Shown in pieces: positions 1 to 5,607 of a stretch of DNA of 10,996 bases; within the stretch, counting starts at the first letter, position 1, and each line of letters begins with the position of its first letter. The notes beneath the pieces were generated by a model that did not search any database, was not told the origin of the DNA, and saw nothing but the letters and a program-made list of their open reading frames with translations. Where the stretch lies: contig WLCU01000020.1 in NCBI GenBank assembly GCA_009705165.1, forward strand, positions 1 through 10,996, given 5' to 3'. Source of the DNA: Actinomycetota bacterium. Lineage in GTDB: Bacteria > Actinomycetota > Actinomycetes > Nanopelagicales > Nanopelagicaceae. The translations under genes were made by a program, and so were the position numbers.

Positions 1-167
1 GGTGAATAGAGAATTGCTGAATGGACAACTACCTTTTCTACGTGCGTGCGATAGTAGTGCGGATGCCATTCAATTCTGCACTGTGAACAAATTGATATCC
101 CCAAAGTATTGCACCCATAACAGCGGGTCGGAAAAAGTAGTTGGCCTAATTCATCAATAACTTTCAC
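1..167 (-). CDS. comF: ComF-family phosphoribosyltransferase-like protein, N-terminal part (runs off window)
   Basis: The minus strand is open from a GTG at 165-167 to the window edge, giving 55 codons. It begins VKVIDELGQLLFPTRCYGC and continues with a second cysteine pair (SICSQC). The two CxxC pairs (C16/C19 and C27/C30) directly after an LLFPxRC opening are the N-terminal zinc-ribbon signature of ComF/GntX-like proteins. Members of this family carry a C-terminal PRTase fold and are linked to DNA uptake in competent bacteria; their role in most Actinobacteria is unknown. The PRTase domain lies outside the window. An in-frame TAA upstream at about 180 with no other start between leaves GTG-167 as the only upstream start. 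No good Shine-Dalgarno is visible. It follows mtrB by 49 nt, and comF also lies downstream of mtrAB-lpqB in Mycobacterium, which supports the call. Confidence 0.8.
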   Translation of the reverse strand, partial: MKVIDELGQLLFPTRCYGCNTLGISICSQCRIEWHPHYYRTHVEKVVVHSAILYS

Positions 168-182
168 CGAAGCAAGATAGAG

Positions 183-206
183 GAATTAAAGCGAATTGAA
201 TTAAAG
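183..206. repeat. Short direct repeat in the mtrB-comF gap
   Basis: The 9-mer GAATTAAAG (plus strand) occurs at 183-191 and 198-206, a 15-bp period, with a partial GAATT copy at 193-197 between them. It lies in the 49-nt gap between the mtrB stop and the comF start. It could be a binding site in tandem, but AT-rich spacer sequence produces such repeats by chance, so no function is assigned. Confidence 0.35.
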
Positions 207-216
207 GCTGTGGAAA

Positions 217-1767
217 CTATTCATAAAAATCATCTGGTACAAGTTTGATGATACGAGATTCGATACCAACTGATGCTTGACGTGGCAGAGTTAAAACAAA
301 ATGTGCTCCTTTGCCTGGTCTACCCCAAGCTTCGAGTTCACCATTATGTAATCGGGCATCTTCAAGTGCGATTGAAAGACCTAAGCCGGTGCCTCCACGT
401 GTGCGTGCACGCGATGGATCTGCACGCCAAAAACGATCGAATACACGTGTAAGGGAACTTTGATCAAGACCGATTCCATGATCACGTACACCAACAGCAA
501 CATCACTTTCGGAAGCCATAATCGTCACCGCAATAGGTTTTTCTTCCGCATGGTCAATTGCATTTGAGAAGAGATTGCGCAGAATTCGCTCGACTCTTCG
601 AATATCGGCTTTAACATTGATTTCTTGGGCAATTGAATAGATTCGCAGTTCTGTTGAGCGCTCTTTAGCGACAAGGGATAAGTCTTCGGCGCAGCGATTT
701 GCAAGTGAAACTAAGTCGAAATCAACGGCTTCAATTACTGCGACCTCGGCATCAAAGCGACTTACCTCAAGCAAGTCCTCCAAAAGACGTTCAAAACGAT
801 CAAGTTGGGCAACTAGAAGTTCAGTACTACGTGCAACGACAGGGTCAAAACTCTCACGTGATGCATTAATGACTTCAGAGGCCATTCGTAAAGTTGTTAG
901 TGGGGTTCTTAACTCATGTGAAACATCTGATACGAAACGCTGTTGAACACGGGAAAGGTTTTCGAGTCGAGAAAATTGTTGTTCAAGCGACTCTGCCATT
1001 TCATTAAAGGCCTTGCCCAATGTGGCAATTTCATCTTCGGATAAAACCTTCATGCGCTGGTTAAAATCTCCCGCGGTAAATTGCGCAGCAATTTCAGCTG
1101 CCTCACGAACTGGTTTTACTACTTGGCGAACAACTAACCAAACAATTAATGCAATTAAAAAGACAAGCACCGATCCAGTTAAAATTAATAAACGTTGAAT
1201 GAGATCTAGCGTTGCATTTTGATTGGCTAGTGAGAAAACCAAATACATTTCATATTGACCCGCACCTGGAATTTGAACTTTTTGTCCAAATGCCAGACCT
1301 GGAATTCTCAATCCCCCGACATACTTAATCTGAATATTTGAAGATACTAAGTCGGGGCTCTTTCGTACTCTTTTACTTAAAGATTCTGGAATTGTTTGTG
1401 GGTCAACCTGGTTAGACGTTATTTCATAATCTTTAATTGTTGTATTTCCAGGACTTCGAATGAAAATAACTTCGCGAGCATTTTCATTTGATGTCAGAGA
1501 CGTTGCCGAACTGATTACGTCATCAATTACTTTTCGAACTGCCGCCTCTTTTTCACCTTGTGCCAATAGGAAACGATATTCAGCACCGAAAATAGTTGAG
1601 CGCGCTTCAATCCGCGATGAATCCAAATTTACTTTCTTAATACCGGTACCTAGCTGAGAATTAAGAGCTGAACCAGTTAAATAGATAACGCCGAGTGACA
1701 AAATTACCGTTGAAATAATGACTTTTGGGGCAAGGGAATTACGGAATCGGGTAATGAAGCGATTCAT
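217..1767 (-). CDS. mtrB: MtrB sensor histidine kinase
   Basis: Membrane sensor kinase of the MtrAB two-component system, which in Actinobacteria controls cell-wall hydrolases, division and osmotic response by phosphorylating MtrA. The 516 residues show a first membrane helix (about 13-34), an extracytoplasmic domain (about 36-190), a second helix (about 192-213) and a HAMP linker (about 214-266). The HisKA H-box is SHELRTPL with phospho-acceptor His284. The ATPase domain has an N-box (NLFSNAIDH, Asn398/Asn402), G1 box (DHGIGL, 429-434), F-box (FDRFWR, 443-448) and G2 box (GGTGLGLS, 458-465). All catalytic motifs are intact. It is somewhat shorter than the mycobacterial protein (about 567 aa). 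The ATG lies 2 nt after the mtrA stop, so the two are surely co-transcribed. The partner lipoprotein gene lpqB, normally next, is absent. Confidence 0.95.
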   Translation of the reverse strand: MNRFITRFRNSLAPKVIISTVILSLGVIYLTGSALNSQLGTGIKKVNLDSSRIEARSTIFGAEYRFLLAQGEKEAAVRKVIDDVISSATSLTSNENAREVIFIRSPGNTTIKDYEITSNQVDPQTIPESLSKRVRKSPDLVSSNIQIKYVGGLRIPGLAFGQKVQIPGAGQYEMYLVFSLANQNATLDLIQRLLILTGSVLVFLIALIVWLVVRQVVKPVREAAEIAAQFTAGDFNQRMKVLSEDEIATLGKAFNEMAESLEQQFSRLENLSRVQQRFVSDVSHELRTPLTTLRMASEVINASRESFDPVVARSTELLVAQLDRFERLLEDLLEVSRFDAEVAVIEAVDFDLVSLANRCAEDLSLVAKERSTELRIYSIAQEINVKADIRRVERILRNLFSNAIDHAEEKPIAVTIMASESDVAVGVRDHGIGLDQSSLTRVFDRFWRADPSRARTRGGTGLGLSIALEDARLHNGELEAWGRPGKGAHFVLTLPRQASVGIESRIIKLVPDDFYE

Positions 1768-1769
1768 CT

Positions 1770-2456
1770 TTAGGAACCGCCCATCACTCCAGCTTTATAG
1801 CCAACCCCACGAATGGTAATCACAATCTCTGGACGCTCGGGATCATGTTCAATCTTTGAACGAAGGCGCTGTACGTGCACATTTACTAAACGAGTATCCG
1901 TAGAGTGTCTGTATCCCCATACTTCGCTCAAAAGCGCATCGCGCGAAAATACTCGGCCGGGCTCTTTTGCAAGTGCGACCAAGAGATCAAATTCCAGGCG
2001 GGTTAATGCAATCTGCTTTCCAGCACGCAACACTTGATGTGCTTGAACATCAATTGCTAAATCACCGATGGTGAGTAAGCCCGCGATATCAACATTGGTG
2101 CGACGAAGGCGGGTTCGGATTCGTGCAATTAACTCCGATGGGTGCCTAAATGGTTTGACCATATAGTCATCGGCCCCAGCTTCAAGGCCTCGCACGACAT
2201 CATGTGAGTCACCTTTTGCCGTCAACATGATGATTGGAACCATTGACTCTGCACGAATTAGTTTGCAAACTTCGATTCCATCTAGGCCAGGCAACATAAC
2301 ATCCAACAGAACTAAATCTGGTGGATTGTTATGAAAAACATCGAGTACTTCATCCCCGCGACTGACGAGGTCAACATCAATTCCTGCTCCAGTTAAAACA
2401 ATTCCGAGCATTTCGGCAAGGTCCTGGTCGTCATCGACAACCATAACCAATGTCAT
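1770..2456 (-). CDS. mtrA: MtrA response regulator (OmpR/PhoB family)
   Basis: DNA-binding response regulator paired with MtrB, 228 aa, the usual family length. The receiver domain (about 3-115) has acidic pocket residues D8-D10, phospho-acceptor D52 in LLDVMLPG, T79 in MLTAK and K101 in VKPF. The winged-helix effector domain (about 128-225) contains the very conserved WGYRHSTDTRLVNVHVQRLR segment and ends GVGYKAG, which is close to mycobacterial MtrA as I recall it and separates it from PhoP or RegX3. The ATG overlaps the ahcY stop by one base (TAATG), indicating translational coupling. A GGGAG element lies 11 nt upstream, inside the ahcY 3' end. The tmk gene that sits between sahH and mtrA in Mycobacterium is missing. 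Confidence 0.96.
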   Translation of the reverse strand: MTLVMVVDDDQDLAEMLGIVLTGAGIDVDLVSRGDEVLDVFHNNPPDLVLLDVMLPGLDGIEVCKLIRAESMVPIIMLTAKGDSHDVVRGLEAGADDYMVKPFRHPSELIARIRTRLRRTNVDIAGLLTIGDLAIDVQAHQVLRAGKQIALTRLEFDLLVALAKEPGRVFSRDALLSEVWGYRHSTDTRLVNVHVQRLRSKIEHDPERPEIVITIRGVGYKAGVMGGS

Positions 2457-3742
2457 TAGCTACCGTGCTCCCAAGAGTTCAAGTACATATCTTGGGCAGG
2501 TGTTAGAACATCGATTCGTCCACCCATGCTAATTAACTTCAGGCTCGCAACTTCCTTATCAATATAAGAAGGAACTTCGTGAACACCAGGCTTTAAATTC
2601 TTAGCTTCTTTAACTAAGTACTCAGCGGTCAGAGCTTGATCAGAGAATGACATATCCATTACTGAAGCTGGGTGGCCTTCTGCAGCACCAAGGTTAACTA
2701 AACGTCCTTCGGCAAGAAGAAGAAGGCGGCGGCCATCAGCCATTACATATTCATCTGTTTGGTGGCGCATTTTGGCGTTTTTCTGCTTAGCATTTTGCTC
2801 AAGCCACGCAACATCGATTTCAATATCAAAGTGACCTGAGTTGGCCATAATTGCGCCGTCCTTCATGACTGCAAAGTGCTCGTCGCGCAGTACATCACGG
2901 TTACCTGTAACAGTGATGAAAACATCGCCGATCTTTGCTGCATCAATCATTGGCATAACGCGGAATCCTTGCATCATTGCATCTAACGCTTTAGTTGGAT
3001 CAATTTCAGTGACAACTACATCTGCGCCCATTCCCTTTGCGCGTTCTGCAACACCTTTACCGCAGTATCCAAACCCTGCAACAACAAGGATTCGGCCAGC
3101 GAGAAGAAAGTTGGTTGAACGGAAAACTGCATCAAGAGTTGATTGGCCGGTTCCGTAACGGTTATCAAACATGTGCTTTGTATCGGTGTCATTGACAGCA
3201 ATCATTGGGAACTGAAGTGCTCCATCTTTTGCCATCTGATTTAGACGGATAACTCCAGTTGTTGTTTCTTCGCATCCACCAGTGATGTTTGGAATTAACT
3301 CTTTGCGAGTTGTGTGAAGAGTATTAACTAGGTCGCAACCATCGTCGAAAACTTGGTGCGGTTCGATGTCTAGAGCGGCGTTGATGTGTGTGTAATAACC
3401 GTCACGATCAACTGCATTTCGTGCAAAAACTGAGATGCCATATTCATGTACTAATGCAGCAGCAGTGTCATCTTGTGTTGATAAAGGATTTGAAGCACAC
3501 AGTGCAATTTCAGCTCCGCCAGCTTTTAAAACGCGCATTAAGTTAGCTGTCTCGGTAGTGACGTGCATACAGGCAGAGATGCGAACTCCAGCAAATGGTT
3601 GTGACTTTTCAAAACGCTCACGAATTTGTGCAAGAACTGGCATGTTGCGCTCAGCCCATTCAATACGCATGCGTCCTTGCGCGGCAAGGCTTGCATCGGC
3701 AATATCGTGCTTTGGAAGAGTTGAAGTAACTGGTGCGTTCAC
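2456..3742 (-). CDS. ahcY: Adenosylhomocysteinase (S-adenosyl-L-homocysteine hydrolase), short archaeal/cyanobacterial-like type
   Basis: NAD-dependent enzyme that splits S-adenosylhomocysteine into homocysteine and adenosine in the activated methyl cycle; cytoplasmic, normally a tetramer. Visible motifs: ACMH (H60), the acidic DDGCD (D133/D134), EETTTG (E158/E159), NDTDTKHMFDNR (K189, D193, N194), the Rossmann glycine motif AGFGYCGKG (222-230), NSGHFD (H304) and EGHPASVMDMSF (H357). At 428 aa it is much shorter than mycobacterial SahH (about 495 aa). The NRYGTGQS segment and the C-terminus ending YLNSWEHGS resemble archaeal, Thermotoga and cyanobacterial enzymes; the classical C-terminal Lys/Tyr tail ending in YRY is absent. 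The start is GTG at 3740-3742, supported by a strong AAAGGAG 7 nt upstream. The stop overlaps the mtrA ATG by 1 nt. Confidence 0.96.
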   Translation of the reverse strand: MNAPVTSTLPKHDIADASLAAQGRMRIEWAERNMPVLAQIRERFEKSQPFAGVRISACMHVTTETANLMRVLKAGGAEIALCASNPLSTQDDTAAALVHEYGISVFARNAVDRDGYYTHINAALDIEPHQVFDDGCDLVNTLHTTRKELIPNITGGCEETTTGVIRLNQMAKDGALQFPMIAVNDTDTKHMFDNRYGTGQSTLDAVFRSTNFLLAGRILVVAGFGYCGKGVAERAKGMGADVVVTEIDPTKALDAMMQGFRVMPMIDAAKIGDVFITVTGNRDVLRDEHFAVMKDGAIMANSGHFDIEIDVAWLEQNAKQKNAKMRHQTDEYVMADGRRLLLLAEGRLVNLGAAEGHPASVMDMSFSDQALTAEYLVKEAKNLKPGVHEVPSYIDKEVASLKLISMGGRIDVLTPAQDMYLNSWEHGS

Positions 3743-3775
3743 AAAAAAGCTCCTTTATCGACTGCGGTCAGGAGC
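3743..3775 (-). terminator. Terminator-like hairpin covering the ahcY ribosome binding site
   Basis: On the minus strand GCUCCU (3775-3770) can pair with AGGAGC (3754-3749), a perfect 6-bp stem. Inside it, GAC (3769-3767) and GUC (3762-3760) pair around the tetraloop CGCA. Six U residues (3748-3743) follow directly and abut the GTG start of ahcY. This is the layout of an intrinsic terminator or attenuator, but the 3' arm is also the Shine-Dalgarno AAAGGAG (3756-3750), so folding would also hide the ribosome binding site. It may end readthrough from manB, gate ahcY-mtrA-mtrB, or both. The stem is moderate and has an asymmetric 5-nt bulge. Confidence 0.5.
3750..3756 (-). promoter_or_regulatory. 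Shine-Dalgarno of ahcY
   Basis: AAAGGAG on the minus strand, 7 nt before the GTG at 3740-3742. It fixes that GTG as the start, and it forms most of the 3' arm of the terminator-like hairpin, which makes it potentially switchable. Confidence 0.8.
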
Positions 3776-3778
3776 ATA
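3773..3778 (-). promoter_or_regulatory. Possible -10 element (TATGCT) for ahcY
   Basis: TATGCT on the minus strand fits the actinobacterial TAnnnT -10 pattern. Only a poor -35 (TTTAGC, 16-nt spacer) precedes it. If used, transcripts would begin near 3766 and lack the 5' arm of the hairpin, so this competes with the attenuator reading. Confidence 0.25.
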
Positions 3779-3830
3779 GGTTACTGCCCTTATGGCTAAA
3801 GGGTGCGTTCAAGCGCAGAAGTTAACTGCG
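3776..3830 (-). promoter_or_regulatory. Structured upstream part of the ahcY leader with mutually exclusive pairings
   Basis: Between the manB stop and the terminator-like hairpin the minus-strand RNA can form CCCUU/AAGGG (3803-3799 with 3791-3787, 7-nt loop) and UGCG/CGCA (3817-3814 with 3807-3804, 6-nt loop). The CUGCG at 3818-3814 can alternatively pair with CGCAG at 3830-3826, around the manB stop codon, or with CGCAG at 3766-3762, in the tetraloop region of the downstream hairpin. Competing pairings are typical of riboswitch-like leaders, but I could not match this to a known SAM or SAH riboswitch consensus. Confidence 0.3.
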
Positions 3831-5183
3831 AATTAGAGCGAGAACCTCATCACGTAGCGTTTGCATGTGGGCACGATCCTTGGCCTCAACGTTTAGACGC
3901 AGAAGCGGTTCGGTATTTGAAGGACGAAGGTTGAACCACCATGTGTCGCCATTAACCGTTAATCCGTCAAGGTGGTCAATGCTTACGCCATCTTGGGCGG
4001 CATATTTTTCTTCGACCAATGCGCTGGCAGCTGCTGCGTCAATGACAGTGGAGTTAACTTCTCCACTTAGTACGTATCTTTGAAATGGTTTTAGGAGCTC
4101 TGACATTGTTAGCTCAGTTTCACCTAAAGCGCTAATTGCATGCAGGGCTGCAAGTGCGCCTGAATCAGCTCTCCAAAACTCATCAAAATAAAAATGGCCA
4201 GAATGCTCGCCACCAAAAATTGCTTTACTGTCGGCCATCATTTTCTTTATATAGGAATGGCCAACTCTACTTCGTAGACCAACTCCACCATTTTCTTCAA
4301 TAACTTCGAGTACTGCACGCGAAGAAATTAAGTTATAAATAATCGTCGAACCTGGATGTTTTTTGAGTTCACGTTGGGCAATAAGGGCAGTTAGATCCGA
4401 TGGGTTGATGGCATTGCCTTTTTCATCCACGATGAAACATCTATCCGCATCACCATCAAAAGCTAAGCCAAGATCGGCCTTATGTTCAATAACTGCCTTT
4501 TGCAAATCTACTAAATTCTTGGCATCAATTGGATTGGCCTCATGATTTGGAAATGAACCATCTAGTTCAAAATACATTGGAATGAGTTCACAGTTGAGCC
4601 GAGCAAAGATTGCTGGGGCAGTGTGCCCGGCCATTCCATTGCCTGCATCTACAACTATTTTTAATGGCCGAATATTTGAAAGATTCACAAGGTTTAACAA
4701 ATGATCTACATATTCTTCAAGCATGTCACGGTTAGTTTCTTTGCCCACTGAGTGAATTTGAAGAGGTGATCCTTTTCTTACAAAATTTTCGATCGTTTGT
4801 AGGCCTGATTCTTTTCCAATTGGGCGGGCACTACTTAAACAAAGTTTAATTCCATTGTATTCAGCAGGGTTGTGGCTGGCCGTAAACATGGCCCCCGGAA
4901 ACCCGAGTTTTCCAGAAGCGAAATACAACATATCCGTTGAAGCCAAACCAATACGAATTACATCCATCCCCAATGAAGTTACACCGGCTGAGAAAGCCTC
5001 TGCGAGTTCAGGTGAAGAAGGCCGCATATCCTCACCGATAACAACCGTTGCCGGCTCACGAACTTGTTGTAAGAAGTGTGCAAAGGCAACACCAGTTGCA
5101 AAAGCAAAGTCTGGAGTTATCTCCGACTCTACAAGGCCACGAATGTCATAAGCCTTGAAAATATCTGCAAATTCTTCTGGCAT
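3822..5183 (-). CDS. manB: Phosphomannomutase/phosphoglucomutase (ManB)
   Basis: Alpha-D-phosphohexomutase that converts mannose-6-phosphate to mannose-1-phosphate (and possibly glucose-6-phosphate to glucose-1-phosphate), feeding GDP-mannose synthesis in the cytoplasm. The 453-aa protein begins MPEEFADIFKAYDIRGLV, the usual family opening. It has the phosphoserine loop TASHNP (Ser103), the metal loop DGDADR (243-248), the sugar-specificity loop GGEHSGH (324-330) and the phosphate-binding RPSNTEP (420-426); all four active-site loops are intact and the length is typical. I chose the ATG at 5181-5183 because AAGGA overlaps the upstream stop codon 7 nt away. A longer frame reaches an ATG at 5264, but its extra 27 residues lie inside the DUF3499 gene and resemble nothing in the family. 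The preceding gene ends 10 nt upstream. Confidence 0.94.
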   Translation of the reverse strand: MPEEFADIFKAYDIRGLVESEITPDFAFATGVAFAHFLQQVREPATVVIGEDMRPSSPELAEAFSAGVTSLGMDVIRIGLASTDMLYFASGKLGFPGAMFTASHNPAEYNGIKLCLSSARPIGKESGLQTIENFVRKGSPLQIHSVGKETNRDMLEEYVDHLLNLVNLSNIRPLKIVVDAGNGMAGHTAPAIFARLNCELIPMYFELDGSFPNHEANPIDAKNLVDLQKAVIEHKADLGLAFDGDADRCFIVDEKGNAINPSDLTALIAQRELKKHPGSTIIYNLISSRAVLEVIEENGGVGLRSRVGHSYIKKMMADSKAIFGGEHSGHFYFDEFWRADSGALAALHAISALGETELTMSELLKPFQRYVLSGEVNSTVIDAAAASALVEEKYAAQDGVSIDHLDGLTVNGDTWWFNLRPSNTEPLLRLNVEAKDRAHMQTLRDEVLALIRS

Positions 5184-5190
5184 ATCTTGT

Positions 5191-5195
5191 TCCTT
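5191..5195 (-). promoter_or_regulatory. Shine-Dalgarno that decides the manB start
   Basis: AAGGA on the minus strand overlaps the TAA stop of the DUF3499 gene and sits 7 nt before the ATG at 5181-5183. It supports this ATG over the in-frame ATG at 5264 and suggests termination-reinitiation coupling. Confidence 0.7.
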
Positions 5196-5565
5196 AGGAA
5201 GGTACGGCGCGTAGATGACCTCGACGACCAATTGACGACTGAGAATTCTGCGGAGTACTTCCATCTACTTCTTCAATTTCTTGAGCAGCAGCTTCACGCA
5301 CAGCATCTGCAATTGCCATCAGGTCATCTTCAGATGGGCCAGGTTCATCTCCAGTTAGTTCGTGTCGAATAACTTTCCAGCCATGTGGAACTTTCAATCT
5401 CTCGCCATGTAGTGAACAAAGATCATATGCATGAGGCTCTGAAAAAACTGCAAGCGGTCCCACAACGGCAGTTGACTCGGCGTAAATATATGTGAGTGTC
5501 ATCGTTGCTGTAGAACGACAGCTCACACGGGAACAACCGCGTCCAACATGCACCTGAGCTCTCAT
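5194..5565 (-). CDS. DUF3499 family protein (probable small zinc-binding protein)
   Basis: Homologue of the short actinobacterial protein encoded just upstream of phosphomannomutase (Rv3258c in M. tuberculosis). Function unknown. From the ATG at 5563-5565 it has 123 residues. Cys11 and Cys16 (CSRVSC), followed later by Cys50 and His53 (DLCSLH), look like a split zinc-binding site; the segment TYIYAESTAVVGPL between them is characteristic. The C-terminal third is acidic and then becomes polar and basic, without clear structure. The start is uncertain: the frame extends to a TTG at 5584-5586, and a GTG lies four codons further in. None has a Shine-Dalgarno. The ATG is preferred because family members begin a few residues before CSR and because a TAnnnT element sits 7 nt upstream. 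Confidence 0.85.
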   Translation of the reverse strand: MRAQVHVGRGCSRVSCRSTATMTLTYIYAESTAVVGPLAVFSEPHAYDLCSLHGERLKVPHGWKVIRHELTGDEPGPSEDDLMAIADAVREAAAQEIEEVDGSTPQNSQSSIGRRGHLRAVPS

Positions 5566-5572
5566 AGAAACA

Positions 5573-5578
5573 AGATTA
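5573..5578 (-). promoter_or_regulatory. Possible leaderless -10 for the DUF3499 gene
   Basis: TAATCT on the minus strand lies exactly 7 nt before the A of the ATG at 5565, the spacing expected for leaderless transcripts, which are common in Actinobacteria. No -35 is recognisable. It would explain the missing ribosome binding site, but a TAnnnT hexamer occurs often by chance. Confidence 0.25.
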
Positions 5579-5607
5579 GTGGGCAAGTACCCGTTTTTTG
5601 GGGATTA

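Noticed and set aside
2..157. Plus-strand open stretch from the left edge (GTG at 2-4 to TAA) that could be the 3' end of a convergent gene
   Set aside because: It is the antisense of the ComF zinc-ribbon codons; the minus-strand reading has clear paired CxxC motifs and synteny, while the plus reading resembles nothing.
2841..3779. Two long plus-strand open frames (2841-3158 and 3435-3779) opposite ahcY
   Set aside because: Both are antisense to a highly conserved enzyme, overlap its motif-bearing codons and encode Ser/Thr/Arg-rich sequence with no family resemblance.
3780..3784. Single GTAAC (minus strand) in the ahcY leader as an MtrA binding site
   Set aside because: Described MtrA sites are repeats of GTAAC-like elements separated by a few bases; only one copy is present here.
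3743..3821. Known SAH or SAM riboswitch upstream of ahcY
   Set aside because: The spacer is only 79 nt and I could not find the conserved cores I know for the SAH, SAM-I/IV or SAM-II classes; it is reported only as an unclassified structured leader.
5184..5264. Longer manB start at ATG 5264 adding 27 residues
   Set aside because: The extension lies within the DUF3499 coding region, has no family similarity, and the internal ATG at 5183 has a well-placed Shine-Dalgarno and the normal family N-terminus.
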